Assembly: GCF_001905385.1 (NCBI RefSeq)
Contig: NZ_LIPF01000002.1
Coordinates: 558,001-622,000, forward strand
Direction: 5' to 3'
Source: Streptomyces sp. CB02414
GTDB taxonomy: Bacteria; Actinomycetota; Actinomycetes; Streptomycetales; Streptomycetaceae
Length of the DNA: 64,000 nucleotides
Below are positions 10,457 through 21,175 of the stretch, one piece after another. The notes beneath the pieces are model-generated. The model was not told the DNA's origin. It saw only the letters and a program-made list of their open reading frames with translations, and ran no database searches. A program made the translations under genes and the position numbers. The first letter of the stretch is position 1, and each line of letters begins with the position of its first letter.

Positions 10457-11589
10457 CAGACCGCCTCCTTGGGCAGCTCCGCCTCCCCCGGGAGCACGGC
10501 CGCCCCCTCGGGGCGTTCCGCGGGTACGGCCGTACCCGCGACGACACCGAGCAGATCCCCCGCGTCGACCACGCCCAGGCAGCGGCCCTCGTCCATGACG
10601 CGGGCGGGGGAACCGGCCCGCGCCACCGCCTCGATGGCCTCCGACACCGTGGCCTCGGGCCGGATCGCCGGGCCCGTGCCCGCCTCGTCCGCCGAGGTCG
10701 CGGGGCGCATCGCCGTGCGGACGGTCAGGACCTGCTCGCGCGGGACGTCGCGGACGAACTCGCGGACGTAGTCGTCGGCGGGCGAGCCGACGATCTCCTC
10801 CGGCGTGCCGAGCTGCACCACGCGGCCGTCCCGCATCAGGGCGATGCGGTCGCCGAGCTTGAGGGCTTCCTGGAGGTCGTGGGTGATGAAGACCATCGTG
10901 CGGCCCTCCTCGCGGTGCAGCCGGACGACCTCCTCCTGCATGTCCCGCCGGATCAGCGGGTCGAGCGCGCTGAACGGCTCGTCGAAGAGCAGGACCTCGG
11001 GGTCGACGGCGAGGGCGCGGGCGAGGCCGACGCGCTGGCGCTGGCCGCCGGAGAGCTGGCCGGGGCGGCGGTGCTCCAGCCCCTCCAGGCCGACCTTGGC
11101 GACGACGGCGGCGGCCCGTTCGCGGCGCTCGGCGCGGCCCATGCCCTGGACCTCCAGGCCGTAGGCGACGTTGTCGAGGACCGTGCGGTGCGGGAGCAGG
11201 CCGAAGTGCTGGAAGACCATCGCGGCGCGGTGGCGGCGCAGTTCGCGCAGCCGGGACTTGTCCATCGCGCGGACGTCCTCGCCGTCGATGGCGATGGACC
11301 CGGCCGTCGGCTCGATGAGCCGGGTCAGGCAGCGTACGAGGGTGGACTTGCCGGAGCCGGACAGGCCCATGACGACGAAGACCTCGCCCTTGCGCACGTC
11401 GAAGGAGACGTCCGCGACGGCGGCGGTGCAGCCGGTGCGCGAGCGCAACTCGGCCGGGCTCAGGGCGGCCAGCCCGGGGTCGGCGGGGATCTTGGCGGCC
11501 TTCGGGCCGAAGACCTTCCACAGGCCGTCCACGGAGAAGACCGGGGGACGCTCGGCCACGGTCTCGGCGTCGGTGACGGTCGCGCTCAT
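10456..11589 (-). CDS. Glycine betaine ABC transporter ATP-binding protein (ProV/OpuAA type)
   Basis: The 377-residue ATPase shows Walker [10 protein letters not shown], the signature LSGGQRQRV, Walker B LLFDEP and the switch histidine in FITHDLQEA. An insert before Walker A ([20 protein letters not shown]) and a C-terminal tail of about 110 residues are typical of ProV-like proteins. The tail looks like a reduced CBS region, which in OpuA senses ionic strength. It would energise the fused permease. The ATG at 11589 overlaps the betA stop (ATGA) and the gene overlaps the permease start by one base, so the subunits are translationally coupled. Confidence 0.94.
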   Translation of the reverse strand: MSATVTDAETVAERPPVFSVDGLWKVFGPKAAKIPADPGLAALSPAELRSRTGCTAAVADVSFDVRKGEVFVVMGLSGSGKSTLVRCLTRLIEPTAGSIAIDGEDVRAMDKSRLRELRRHRAAMVFQHFGLLPHRTVLDNVAYGLEVQGMGRAERRERAAAVVAKVGLEGLEHRRPGQLSGGQRQRVGLARALAVDPEVLLFDEPFSALDPLIRRDMQEEVVRLHREEGRTMVFITHDLQEALKLGDRIALMRDGRVVQLGTPEEIVGSPADDYVREFVRDVPREQVLTVRTAMRPATSADEAGTGPAIRPEATVSEAIEAVARAGSPARVMDEGRCLGVVDAGDLLGVVAGTAVPAERPEGAAVLPGEAELPKEAV

Positions 11590-13118
11590 CGGGCGTCACC
11601 GCCGATCAGCTCGACGGCGCGCTCGCCGACCATGAGGACGCCGATCATCGGGTTCACCGCGGGCATCGTCGGGAAGACGGAGGCGTCGGCGATGCGGATG
11701 CCCTGCAGGCCGCGGACGCGCAGCTCGGGGTCGACGACGGCGGACTCGTCGGTGGCGGCGCCCATCTTGCAGGTGCCCGCCGGGTGGTAGACGGTGTGGG
11801 CGACCTTGCGGGCGTACTCGCTCAGCTCCTCGTCGCCGGTGACGTCCGGGCCGGGGCAGACCTCGCGCTTGAGCCAGCCGGCCAGCGGCTCGGTCTTGGC
11901 GATCTCGCGGGCGATGCGGATCCCGTCGACGAGGGTGCGGCCGTCGTAGTCGTCCTCGTCGGTGAAGTAGCGGAAGTCCAGGGCGGGCTTCACGGACGGG
12001 TCGGCGCTGGTGAGGTAGAGGCGGCCGCGGGACTTCGGCTTGGGGATGTTCGGGGTCATGGAGACGCCGAACTCCGGGCGCTCGTAGCCCAGTCGCTCCG
12101 GGTTGTCCGTGAACGGGATCTGGTAGAAGTGGAACATCAGGTCGGGGCCCGCGTGTTCGGGGTCGCGGCGCACGAACAGACCGGCGTCGGAGTCCATCGC
12201 GGAGTTGTCCGGGATGGGGCCGTTGGTCTCCCACACGATCACCGACTCGGGGTGGTCGAGCAGGTTCTCGCCGACGCCGGGCAGGTCGAGCGCCACGGGT
12301 ATGCCGAGGGCCTCCAGCTGGTCCTTCGGCCCGATGCCGGAGTGCATCAGCAGGCGCGGGGAGTCGACGGCGCCGGCGGACAGGACCACTTCGCCCCGGG
12401 CCTTGACCAGGATCTCCTCGCCGTCCTTGGTGCGGACGTGGACGCCCTCGGCGCGGGTGCCGTCGAGCTGGAGCTGGTACGCCCAGGTCTCCAGCATGAT
12501 CGTGAGGTTGGGGCGCTCGTCCATCACCGGGTGGAGGTACGCCACCGACGCCGACGAACGCTTGTTGTTCTCGGGGTGGTAGGCGAGGTCGAAGAAGCCG
12601 ACGCCGTCGTTGAACGGCTTCTTGTTGAAGCCCTCGATCCGGGGGACCTCCAGCGTCTTCTGCGCGGAGTCGACGAAGTCGCGGGCGATGGCGTTCCGGT
12701 CCTTCTCGTCGACCGGGACGATGTTGTTCTTCAGCCGGGCGAAGTACGCCTCCATCTGGACCGCGCCCCAGCCCTTGGCGCCGGCGGCCTCCCACTCGTC
12801 CCAGTCGGACGGCAGCGGCTTGAAGGCGATGAGGGTGTTGTGCGAGGAGCAGCCGCCGAGGACGCGGGCGCGGCTGTGCCGGATGTACGAGTTGCCGCGC
12901 GGCTGCTCGGTGGTGGGGTAGTCGTAGTCCAGTTCGCCGCCGAGCAGGCCCATCCAGCGGCGCAGGGTCAGCACGTCGTCGCGGCCGACGTCACTGGGGC
13001 CGCCCTCGATGACGGCGACGGTGACGTCCGGGTTCTCGGTGAGGCGGGAGGCGATGACGGAGCCTGCCGTGCCGCCGCCGATGACGACGTAGTCGTATTC
13101 GTGAGTGGTCTCGGACAT
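11586..13118 (-). CDS. betA: GMC oxidoreductase, probable choline dehydrogenase/oxidase
   Basis: The 510-residue flavoenzyme has the N-terminal FAD-binding motif [13 protein letters not shown], the GMC signature region around [17 protein letters not shown], and the C-terminal active site with [15 protein letters not shown] and [17 protein letters not shown] enzymes oxidise alcohols. Adjacency to a betaine aldehyde dehydrogenase and a betaine importer points to choline oxidation to betaine aldehyde. ATG 13118 ([15 protein letters not shown]) sits right before the Rossmann strand; the longer frame to 13247 overlaps betB. The stop overlaps the ATPase start. Alcohol specificity cannot be read directly, so the symbol rests on context. 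Confidence 0.85.
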   Translation of the reverse strand: MSETTHEYDYVVIGGGTAGSVIASRLTENPDVTVAVIEGGPSDVGRDDVLTLRRWMGLLGGELDYDYPTTEQPRGNSYIRHSRARVLGGCSSHNTLIAFKPLPSDWDEWEAAGAKGWGAVQMEAYFARLKNNIVPVDEKDRNAIARDFVDSAQKTLEVPRIEGFNKKPFNDGVGFFDLAYHPENNKRSSASVAYLHPVMDERPNLTIMLETWAYQLQLDGTRAEGVHVRTKDGEEILVKARGEVVLSAGAVDSPRLLMHSGIGPKDQLEALGIPVALDLPGVGENLLDHPESVIVWETNGPIPDNSAMDSDAGLFVRRDPEHAGPDLMFHFYQIPFTDNPERLGYERPEFGVSMTPNIPKPKSRGRLYLTSADPSVKPALDFRYFTDEDDYDGRTLVDGIRIAREIAKTEPLAGWLKREVCPGPDVTGDEELSEYARKVAHTVYHPAGTCKMGAATDESAVVDPELRVRGLQGIRIADASVFPTMPAVNPMIGVLMVGERAVELIGGDAR

Positions 13119-13173
13119 GGGGGTACTCCAGTGGGGCGAGCGGATGGTGCGGGGACGTACGGAAACGGGAGTG

Positions 13174-14703
13174 TCAGCCGGTGAACCAGCGGACGGGCTG
13201 CGGTGCGAGGTTCTGGTAAACGTGCTTGCTCTCGCGGTACTCGGCAAGGCCCGCGGGGCCCAGTTCGCGGCCGACGCCGCTCTTGCCGAAGCCGCCCCAC
13301 TCCGCCTGCGGCAGGTAGGGGTGGAAGTCGTTGATCCACACGGTGCCGTGGCGCAGCCGGCCGGCGACCCGGCGGGCGCGGCCCGCGTCGGCGGTCCACA
13401 CGGCGCCCGCGAGGCCGTACTCGGTGTCGTTGGCGAGGGCGACGGCCTCGTCCTCGGTGCGGAAGGTCTCGACGGTGAGGACCGGCCCGAAGACCTCCTC
13501 CCGCACGACCCGCATCTCGCGGTGGCACTGGTCGAGGACGGTCGGCTCGTAGAAGTAGCCCGTCTCCGGCCGCTGGGGGGACGGCTCGGGGCGCTTGCCG
13601 CCGCAGCGCGGTACGGCGCCCTCGGCGAGGGCGGAGGCGACGTAGTCCTCGGTCTTGGCGCGCTGCTGCTCGGAGACGAGCGGGCCGCACTCGACGCCGT
13701 CCTCCGTGCCGCGGCCGAGGCGGATCTTGGCGGCGCGGCGGGCGAGTTCGGCGACGAAGCGCTCGCGGACCGACTCCTCGATGATCAGGCGCCCGCCGGC
13801 GGAGCAGACCTGGCCGCTGTGGATGAAGGCGGCGTTGAGGGCCTGGTCGACGGCGGTGTCGAAGCCCTCTTCGGTCTCGCAGGCGTCGGCGAAGACCACG
13901 TTGGGGTTCTTGCCGCCGAGTTCGAGGGCGACCTTCTTGACGGTGACGGCGGCGGCCTGGGCGACCTTGGTGCCGCTGACCAGGCCGCCGGTGAAGGAGA
14001 CCAGGTCGACGTCGGGGTGTTCGGCGAGCCGGGCGCCGACGGTGTGGCCGGGGCCGGTGACGATGTTCGCGACGCCGGTGGGGAGGCCGGCCTCGGTCAG
14101 CAGGTCGATCAGGGCGACGGTGGTCATGGGCGTGATCTCGCTGGGCTTGATCACGAAGGTGTTGCCGGCAGCGAGAGCGGGGGCGATCTTCCAGCTGGCC
14201 TGGAGGAGGGGGTAGTTCCAGGGGGTGATCATCGCGCAGACGCCGACCGGCTCGTGCACGACGACGCTGTGGATGTCCGGCGAGCCCGCGTCGACGACCC
14301 GGCCGGGTGCCTCGCCGGCGACGAGGTCGGCGAAGTACCGGAAGGCGTCGGCGACGCAGTCGATGTCGACGCGGCCCTCCTCCACGGTCTTGCCCGCGTC
14401 GCGGCTTTCCAGCAGGCCGAGCGCTTCCCGGTCGCGCACGAGGAGGTCGGCGACACGGCGCAGCAGGGCGGCGCGTTCGGCGACCGGGGTGTGCGGCCAC
14501 TCGCCCGCGTCGAAGGCGCGCCGGGCGGCGGCCACCGCGAGGTCGGTGTCCTTCTCGTCGCCCTCGGCGACCACGGCGAAGGGCTGGGCGTCGGCCGGGT
14601 CGAGGACGTCGCGGGTGGCGCCGGAGGACGCCGCCAGCCACTCGCCGCCCGCGTGAATGGTGCGGTGACCCCGCTCCGCCTGGGTTTCCGTTCGGTTCGC
14701 CAT
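13174..14703 (-). CDS. betB: Aldehyde dehydrogenase, probable betaine aldehyde dehydrogenase
   Basis: The 509-residue NAD(P)-dependent aldehyde dehydrogenase has the cofactor and active-site blocks ITPWNYPLLQASWKIAPAL, the general base in VALELGGKNPNVVF, and the catalytic cysteine in SGQVCSAGGRL. The segment after the cofactor loop reads SFTGGLVSGTKV, where most family members have FTGS; this is a small but real deviation. It begins the operon with betA and the betaine ABC transporter, so its likely job is oxidation of betaine aldehyde to the osmoprotectant glycine betaine. It starts at the ATG at 14703, 150 bp from the mdh terminator. A 10-bp palindrome ACACGCGTGT lies 40 bp upstream and could bind a regulator. 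Confidence 0.85.
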   Translation of the reverse strand: MANRTETQAERGHRTIHAGGEWLAASSGATRDVLDPADAQPFAVVAEGDEKDTDLAVAAARRAFDAGEWPHTPVAERAALLRRVADLLVRDREALGLLESRDAGKTVEEGRVDIDCVADAFRYFADLVAGEAPGRVVDAGSPDIHSVVVHEPVGVCAMITPWNYPLLQASWKIAPALAAGNTFVIKPSEITPMTTVALIDLLTEAGLPTGVANIVTGPGHTVGARLAEHPDVDLVSFTGGLVSGTKVAQAAAVTVKKVALELGGKNPNVVFADACETEEGFDTAVDQALNAAFIHSGQVCSAGGRLIIEESVRERFVAELARRAAKIRLGRGTEDGVECGPLVSEQQRAKTEDYVASALAEGAVPRCGGKRPEPSPQRPETGYFYEPTVLDQCHREMRVVREEVFGPVLTVETFRTEDEAVALANDTEYGLAGAVWTADAGRARRVAGRLRHGTVWINDFHPYLPQAEWGGFGKSGVGRELGPAGLAEYRESKHVYQNLAPQPVRWFTG

Positions 14704-14742
14704 GGTGGGAAATGCCTTTCGTTCCTGATCAACCCCTGTGTC

Positions 14743-14752
14743 ACACGCGTGT
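14743..14752. promoter_or_regulatory. Palindrome ACACGCGTGT upstream of betB
   Basis: A perfect 10-bp palindrome lies about 40 bp before the betB start, in the only promoter-sized gap ahead of the betaine operon. It could be a repressor half-site pair (TetR/BetI-like spacing is shorter than usual). Function is inference. Confidence 0.3.
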
Positions 14753-14855
14753 CACTCTCGGGGACCGTGAGCCCCTGCCCCACGGCCCGGTATGCATGCC
14801 GAATCGGTGTCCGAAAGTGCGGCGCATCACTTGCAAAAGGGTCGAAGGGCACGGA

Positions 14856-14893
14856 AACGGGCCCCGTTCCGGTCGTGACCGGAACGGGGCCCG
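14856..14893 (-). terminator. Strong hairpin downstream of mdh
   Basis: A perfect 18-bp inverted repeat (ACGGGCCCCGTTCCGGTC and its complement) with a two-base centre lies 43 bp past the mdh stop on the mdh-coding strand. There is no long T run, as is usual for Streptomyces terminators. It separates mdh from the betaine operon on the same strand. Confidence 0.85.
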
Positions 14894-14936
14894 TGCGGGG
14901 CCTGCGGGGCCGCGGGCGGCCCGGAACGCGGGTGGC

Positions 14937-16284
<1,348 letters not shown>

Positions 16285-16317
16285 CCGGGGACGGCGCGCG
16301 GTGCGGCCCGTCCCCGG
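16285..16317 (-). terminator. Hairpin downstream of the HTH-DUF2690 gene
   Basis: CCGGGGACGG (16285-16294) and its complement CCGTCCCCGG (16308-16317) form a 10-bp stem 9 bp beyond the stop codon on the coding strand. Confidence 0.7.
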
Positions 16318-16326
16318 TCGCGCCGG

Positions 16327-17607
16327 TCACTCCGTGCAGCCCTTCTGGCCCGCGGCCAGCGTCACGCACGCCTTGGCGTCGGCCGCGGACTTCACGGCCA
16401 CCATCGGGGTGTACGCGACGGTGTCGGTGGCCCCGGTGACCGCGCCCGTCTGGCGGTTCGCCCCGTCCGCGCTCACCTCGACCTCGGCGCCCTGCGTGGC
16501 CTGGGTGACGCGGGCCCACGCGGCACCGCAGGTCTTGCTGTAGCGGACCTCGACGGAGGCCGCGCCGACCGTGGCGGTCGCGGCGGTGGTCACCAGGTCG
16601 CCGCCGCAGCCCATGATCTCCGGGTCCTTGCCGGTGCAGGCGTCGCCGCTGCACTTCACGCCCGGCGGCAGGGCGGCGTCGGTGGTCACGGTCGGAGACG
16701 GGGACGGCTCGGCGCCCTCGCTCTTGCCCCCCTCCTCGTTCATGACGTAGAAGGCGCCCGCGATCACCACGAGCACGCCGACGACACCCGCGACGAACGT
16801 GGTCACCCGCTTGCCTCCGCCCCCCGAGGAGCCGCCCCGGGCCCGGGAGCCGCCGCGCGGAGGCTCGCCGCGCGCGTTCGTGCGGCCGTGACCGCTCGGG
16901 GCGACGGACGCCTGTGCGGGTGGCGTCGCGGGGCCCGCGGCGTCCCCGCGGTCGGCCCGCGTGCCGAGCCGCGCCGTACGGTCGCCGGCCGGTGCCGGAC
17001 CCCGGTAACCGGCGAGGCCCCACGAATTGCCGTCGGCCGCCCCGCCGGAGGAAGGGACCGAGGGCGCGCCGGGTGAGGCGCCGCCCCGGGCCGTGCCGAC
17101 GGCCGAGTCGGCGCTGTCGGCGGCGGTCGGCTGCGCCGGGACCGACGGCGGCAGCGTGGGCGCCACACCGGCCGGTCCGGCGACGCCGGGCTTGGCCGTC
17201 GCGCCGCCGGCGTGGCGGCCGGCCCGGCTGCCCCGGCCGGCGCCGCCCGACTTGGCGGCGGGCGTGCCCAGCTCGCCGAGCGCGGCACGCGCCTGGGAGA
17301 TCCGGATGGCCTCCATGGTCATGTCGTGACGCATCTCCGAGCGGCTCCAGGCGCGCTCGGCCAGCTCCCACATGGTGGTGAGGTGCATCGGGTTGGTGCC
17401 CGTCACCTCGGCCAGGGCCACGATGGCGCCCTTCGGCGCCAGCAGCCGACCGTTCAGATACCGCTCCCATGACGTCTTGCTGTAGCCGGTGGCGTCCGCC
17501 ACCGACGCGATGCTCAGGTCGTGGCGGTCCACGAGCCGCCGCAGCTGGCTCGTGAACTCCTTGATCTGCGGATCGAGTTCCTCCGGCAAGGCCTTCCAAC
17601 GAGGCAT
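16327..17607 (-). CDS. XRE-family HTH membrane protein with extracytoplasmic DUF2690 domain
   Basis: A 426-residue protein in three parts. Residues about 1-75 are an XRE helix-turn-helix (SIASVADATGYSKTSWERYL). A long Gly/Ala/Ser/Pro-rich linker follows. One transmembrane segment (TTFVAGVVGVLVVIAGAFYV, about residues 270-290) precedes an exported C-terminal domain with four cysteines (VKCSGDACTGK, MGCGGD, KTCGAAW) matching DUF2690. The ATG at 17607 follows GGGGGGAAG; longer frames have no ribosome site. An intracellular DNA-binding head joined to an outside domain recalls RodZ or one-component membrane sensors. The ligand and targets are unknown. It is monocistronic. Confidence 0.85.
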   Translation of the reverse strand: MPRWKALPEELDPQIKEFTSQLRRLVDRHDLSIASVADATGYSKTSWERYLNGRLLAPKGAIVALAEVTGTNPMHLTTMWELAERAWSRSEMRHDMTMEAIRISQARAALGELGTPAAKSGGAGRGSRAGRHAGGATAKPGVAGPAGVAPTLPPSVPAQPTAADSADSAVGTARGGASPGAPSVPSSGGAADGNSWGLAGYRGPAPAGDRTARLGTRADRGDAAGPATPPAQASVAPSGHGRTNARGEPPRGGSRARGGSSGGGGKRVTTFVAGVVGVLVVIAGAFYVMNEEGGKSEGAEPSPSPTVTTDAALPPGVKCSGDACTGKDPEIMGCGGDLVTTAATATVGAASVEVRYSKTCGAAWARVTQATQGAEVEVSADGANRQTGAVTGATDTVAYTPMVAVKSAADAKACVTLAAGQKGCTE

Positions 17608-17960
17608 TGCTTCCCCCCTCTTACCCCCGGCGACGTGCTGTTCGTTCCCCGCTTGGTCCTCTCGCGCGGCGTCCCGCGCGAAGTCCCCGTTCTGGCTACC
17701 CACAGGGATGCGCCCGGTCAGGATCTCAGTTCCCGGGGTGGGGGCGCACAGGAGCACAGAGGCCGCGAGCATGCACCGTCGCACGCCCAGCGGTTGGGGT
17801 CCAGTGTCCCACCGGCTCTGCCGTGCCCGGAACCGAACCCCGTTTTTCACGACACGTGCGGTGGGGGCACGTAGCGGAGTAGCGGAACGGTCACTTCCGT
17901 GCCACAGCGCCCTGACAGGCGTTGAACAGGGCCTTCGCCGTGCAGGAGGGTTGGTCCCGG
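17608..17960. other. Non-coding region upstream of the HTH-DUF2690 gene
   Basis: About 350 bp containing the promoter of the minus-strand HTH gene and the downstream side of the folD-DUF3017 operon. Overlapping short frames show no coding signature. I recognise no structured RNA. Confidence 0.5.
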
Positions 17961-18000
17961 CGGCGGCCCGTCCTCTCACGGGGGTGAGGACGGGCCGCCG
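17961..18000 (-). terminator. Hairpin downstream of the folD-DUF3017 operon
   Basis: CGGCGGCCCGTCCTC (17961-17975) pairs with GAGGACGGGCCGCCG (17986-18000) around a 10-base loop, 14 bp past the DUF3017 stop. Confidence 0.85.
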
Positions 18001-18013
18001 TACCGGACCAGCG

Positions 18014-18580
18014 CTAGCTGACCGTGAAGTGCAGGATGTCCTGGAGGAACGGGAGCTTCAGCACCGGTTTCGGCTGGACCATCAGCGCCAGCAAGGCGAT
18101 GGCGAGGCCCAGGACGCCGTAGGTGGCGACGTCCGTGAAGCGCGAGCGCACGGCGAGCATGCCGACGTCGGGCAGCGTCCAGCGGAGCGCGGCGCCGACC
18201 AGGAGCGCGGCGCCGACCAGGAACGTCCCCCAGCGGAACACGTCCAGCGCCGTCAGCAGGAGCCCCAGGCCGACCAGCAGCACCACGGTGAGCACGGGCC
18301 ACTGCCGGGCGGGCGCCGGCGCGTCACCGGCCGCGGCCCGGCCGCCGCCCTCGGGGCGCGCGGTGTCGCGGGTGAAGAGCGGGAAACGCCGGGTGGTCCG
18401 GCGCGGCCTGCCCTCGGCGTCGGGCGCGCTGACGGGGTCGCGGACGGTGAGGTCGTCGGAGTCGGAAGGGCCGTCGGGGTCCGGGGTCTCGCCGGGCTCG
18501 AGGCTGCTCTCCGCGCTCTCCGCGCTCCGCGAGCGCCCCAGGTTTCCCGGGCGCCCCCCATGGGTGTCCTCAGCCGGCAC
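18014..18580 (-). CDS. DUF3017-family membrane protein
   Basis: The 188-residue protein has a hydrophilic, acidic N-terminal half and three hydrophobic segments in the C-terminal half ([47 protein letters not shown]). The order and composition match actinobacterial DUF3017 proteins, which are usually next to folD. Its GTG start (18580) lies inside folD, giving an 11-base overlap and translational coupling. No function is known to me; the constant linkage to folD could be positional only. Confidence 0.85.
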   Translation of the reverse strand: MPAEDTHGGRPGNLGRSRSAESAESSLEPGETPDPDGPSDSDDLTVRDPVSAPDAEGRPRRTTRRFPLFTRDTARPEGGGRAAAGDAPAPARQWPVLTVVLLVGLGLLLTALDVFRWGTFLVGAALLVGAALRWTLPDVGMLAVRSRFTDVATYGVLGLAIALLALMVQPKPVLKLPFLQDILHFTVS

Positions 18581-19424
18581 TGCGCTCCGCCGCCTCCACC
18601 ACGTTCACGAGCAGCTGGGCACGGGTCATGGGGCCGACGCCGCCGGGGTTCGGGGAGATCCAGGCGGCGACCTCGGCCACGCCGGGGTGGACGTCGCCCA
18701 CGATCTTGCCCTCGGCGTTGCGGGAGACGCCGACGTCGAGGACGGCGGCGCCCGGCTTGACGTCCTCGGGGCGGACCAGGTGCGGGGAGCCGGCGGCGGC
18801 GACGACGATGTCCGCGCGCTTGAGGTGGGCGGACAGGTCCCGGGTGCCGGTGTGGCACTGGGTCACGGTGGCGTTCTCGCTGCGCCGGGTCAGCAGCAGC
18901 GGCATCGGCCGGCCGATGGTGACGCCGCGGCCGACGACCACGACCTCGGCGCCCTTGATCTCCACGCCGTAGCGGCGCAGGAGGGTGAGGATGCCGTTGG
19001 GGGTGCAGGGCAGCGGGGCGGGCTCGTTCAGGACGAGACGGCCCAGGTTCATCGGGTGCAGGCCGTCCGCGTCCTTGTCCGGGTCCATCAGTTCCAGGAT
19101 GCGGTTCTCGTCGATGCCCTTGGGCAGCGGCAGCTGGACGATGTAGCCGGTGCAGGCCGGGTCGTCGTTCAGCTCGCGGACGACCGCCTCGATCTCCTCC
19201 TGCGTCGCCGTGGCCGGCAGCTCGCGCTGGATGGACGCGATGCCCACCTGGGCGCAGTCGCGGTGCTTGCCGGCGACGTACTTCTGGCTGCCGGGGTCGT
19301 CGCCGACCAGGACGGTGCCGAGGCCGGGCGTGACGCCCCTCTCCTTCAGCGCCGCCACGCGGGCGGTCAGTTCGGACTTGATCGCGGCTGCGGTGGCCTT
19401 GCCATCGAGAATCTGGGCGGTCAT
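18570..19424 (-). CDS. folD: Methylenetetrahydrofolate dehydrogenase/cyclohydrolase
   Basis: The 284-residue bifunctional enzyme converts 5,10-methylene-THF to 10-formyl-THF, the one-carbon donor for PurN and PurH encoded nearby. The catalytic lysine is in YVAGKHRDC, and the substrate motif reads [11 protein letters not shown]. The dinucleotide loop reads [17 protein letters not shown], with GRG where many FolDs have [13 protein letters not shown] is intact near the C-terminus. The ATG at 19424 has GAGGATGGGGG ahead of it. Unlike glyA, no ZTP riboswitch is visible in the leader. It is followed by the overlapping DUF3017 gene. Confidence 0.96.
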   Translation of the reverse strand: MTAQILDGKATAAAIKSELTARVAALKERGVTPGLGTVLVGDDPGSQKYVAGKHRDCAQVGIASIQRELPATATQEEIEAVVRELNDDPACTGYIVQLPLPKGIDENRILELMDPDKDADGLHPMNLGRLVLNEPAPLPCTPNGILTLLRRYGVEIKGAEVVVVGRGVTIGRPMPLLLTRRSENATVTQCHTGTRDLSAHLKRADIVVAAAGSPHLVRPEDVKPGAAVLDVGVSRNAEGKIVGDVHPGVAEVAAWISPNPGGVGPMTRAQLLVNVVEAAERSAG

Positions 19425-19698
19425 GCCCCCATCCTCGCGGATGACCGGCCCCGGGTTCCAATCCGGCCGTCGTACGGACGCCACGGGACGCGTCCGCCCG
19501 TACCCGCGCATGATCGGCGTTGTTGCACTTGCACAACACCTTGCGGCCGGACTGGACAAGTAAGAGATAGGTCAAGAACGATTGGGCAGTAGCACAGTGC
19601 CGCGGGGCCGTACCGGGGGGACGAACCGCACGAAGTACCTCCTCCGAGCCGAGCCGCGCGCCGTCCCCGCACGTGACAGCTACGGAGGAAGTCCCGCC

Positions 19699-20280
19699 AT
19701 GAGTTTCGGCGATCCGAACAACCCCTACGGTCCGCCGCAGGGCCAGCAGCCGGGCTACGGCAACCAGCAGCCGCCCCAGGGCCAGCCCGGCTACGGCTAC
19801 CCCCAGGGGCAGCAGCCCGGCTACGGCTACCCGTCGGCGCCGCCCGTGCAGCAGCCGTACGGCGGCGGCGCCCCCACCACGATGCCGGGCACCGTCAGTG
19901 CCGCCCGGGTCATGCTGTGGGTGATCGTCGGCCTCCAGGTGATCGGCACGATCCTGTTCGCCTTCTCGGCCGTCGCGGTCGACCAGGCCAAGGACGACCC
20001 CGCCTTCGAGGAACTGGCCGACTACCCGACCGGCGCGCTGTGGGGCATCGCGGTGCTCGCGCTGGCGTGGGGCGTCTGGGCGGCCGTCCTGGCGGTGAAG
20101 TTCAAGGCGGGCGGCAACGGCCTGCGCATCACCGCCCTGGTGTTCGGCGTCCTCACCGCGGTCCTCGCCATCTACCCGTTCCTCGTCTTCGGCATCATCC
20201 ACCTGGTGCTCGGCATCCTCATCGCCGTGTTCGCGGGCAACTCCAACGGCGCCGCCTGGTTCAAGCGCCCGCGCTACTGA
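19699..20280 (+). CDS. Membrane protein with Pro/Gln/Gly/Tyr-rich N-terminal tail
   Basis: The 193-residue protein has a cytoplasmic low-complexity tail (residues 1-60) with repeated QQPGYG and GYGYP units. Four hydrophobic segments follow (VMLWVIVGLQVIGTILFAF, ALWGIAVLALAWGVWAAVLAV, LRITALVFGVLTAVLAIYPF, GIIHLVLGILIAVFAG). Such PGYG-tailed small membrane proteins are common in Streptomyces and are generally uncharacterised. The ATG at 19699 follows TACGGAGGAAG. It is monocistronic, with a terminator 34 bp downstream, and divergent from folD. I do not recognise a specific function. Confidence 0.85.
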   Translation: MSFGDPNNPYGPPQGQQPGYGNQQPPQGQPGYGYPQGQQPGYGYPSAPPVQQPYGGGAPTTMPGTVSAARVMLWVIVGLQVIGTILFAFSAVAVDQAKDDPAFEELADYPTGALWGIAVLALAWGVWAAVLAVKFKAGGNGLRITALVFGVLTAVLAIYPFLVFGIIHLVLGILIAVFAGNSNGAAWFKRPRY

Positions 20281-20313
20281 CGCACCGCTGAGCGCTTTCG
20301 CGCCAATCACGAC

Positions 20314-20356
20314 CCGGGGCCGTGTCTCACCCGTACGAGGGGAGGCACGGCCCCGG
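20314..20356 (+). terminator. Hairpin after the PGYG-tailed membrane protein
   Basis: CCGGGGCCGTG (20314-20324) pairs with CACGGCCCCGG (20346-20356). It closes the upstream gene and precedes the FHA/kinase module by about 50 bp. Confidence 0.8.
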
Positions 20357-20407
20357 TGCGTCGCAATAGTCTGACGCGGGTAGCCGTCAGGCACGGGGAG
20401 ACGCACC

Positions 20408-21175
20408 TTGTACAGCATCATCGTGGTACCTCCGCCGACCACGGAGGACGAACCCACCCGCACCCAGTACCGGCTCGCACCCGGCGAACGGCTCGTCTTC
20501 GGGCGGTCCGTGCCCGAGGGCGGACTGCTGATCGGGCACGACGGAGTGTCCCGCAGAGCCGGCGAGATCACCGCCCACGGCACCTTCTGGACCCTGAGCA
20601 ACCTCTCCGCCCACCAGACCTACGTGGTGGAGAACCCGGAGGGCGCCGGCGAGCACATCAAGGTCGCGCCGGGCCGGCTGGACGCACCCGTGCCCTTCGA
20701 GTTCTCGCGGATCGTGCTGCCCGCGGCCGGCGACCTGCTGCCGCTGGAGGTCTGGGCGCCGCGCCACGACTACCTGCGCGCCGAGGAGGACACCGACGGC
20801 GAACCGGCCGGCACCGACGGTGAACCGACCGCCCCCGCCTTCTCCGTCGACCGCACCAAGCGCTACTTCGCGGTGCTGGCCGCCCTGTGCGAGCCGCGGC
20901 TGCGCGGGGCACCGCACGCGCCGCTGCCGACCGTCGAGCAGGTCGTCGAGCGGCTGCGGCCGCTCTGGCCGGCCGCGTCGCGCACGTCCGTGCAGTGGAA
21001 CATCGACTACCTGGCGGTGAAGCTGCGGCTGAAGCCGGGCCCGGAGACGGCGGAGGCGGGCGCGCGGCTCAACGGCAAGAAGGAGTCCCTGGTGGCCATG
21101 GCGCTCCGCTTCGACCTGGTCCGGGAGGACGACCTCGTGGTCCTGACCGCGCCGCCGCGCCGGGTGCCCCGGTGA
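20408..21175 (+). CDS. FHA-like domain protein with C-terminal winged-helix region (module 1)
   Basis: The 255-residue protein starts with TTG at 20408 after GGGGAGAC. The start is supported by the paralogue at 23524, which begins MYSVIVVPP with ATG. Residues 1-120 resemble an FHA phosphothreonine-binding domain (LVFGRSV, HDGVSRRAGEI, LSNLSAHQTYVVENPEG). A linker leads to a C-terminal domain that looks like a winged helix (DRTKRYFAVLAALCEPRL, TSVQWNIDYLAVKLRL, RFDLVREDDLVVL). The stop overlaps the GTG of the kinase gene, so the two are made together. The FHA-like protein is probably a partner or substrate of that kinase and may bind DNA. Confidence 0.8.
   Translation: MYSIIVVPPPTTEDEPTRTQYRLAPGERLVFGRSVPEGGLLIGHDGVSRRAGEITAHGTFWTLSNLSAHQTYVVENPEGAGEHIKVAPGRLDAPVPFEFSRIVLPAAGDLLPLEVWAPRHDYLRAEEDTDGEPAGTDGEPTAPAFSVDRTKRYFAVLAALCEPRLRGAPHAPLPTVEQVVERLRPLWPAASRTSVQWNIDYLAVKLRLKPGPETAEAGARLNGKKESLVAMALRFDLVREDDLVVLTAPPRRVPR

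Noticed and set aside
10457..11599. N-terminal extension of the betaine permease to 11599
   Set aside because: The extension lies within the ATPase gene in another frame and is Arg/Pro-rich. The real start is the ATG at 10456 overlapping the ATPase stop.
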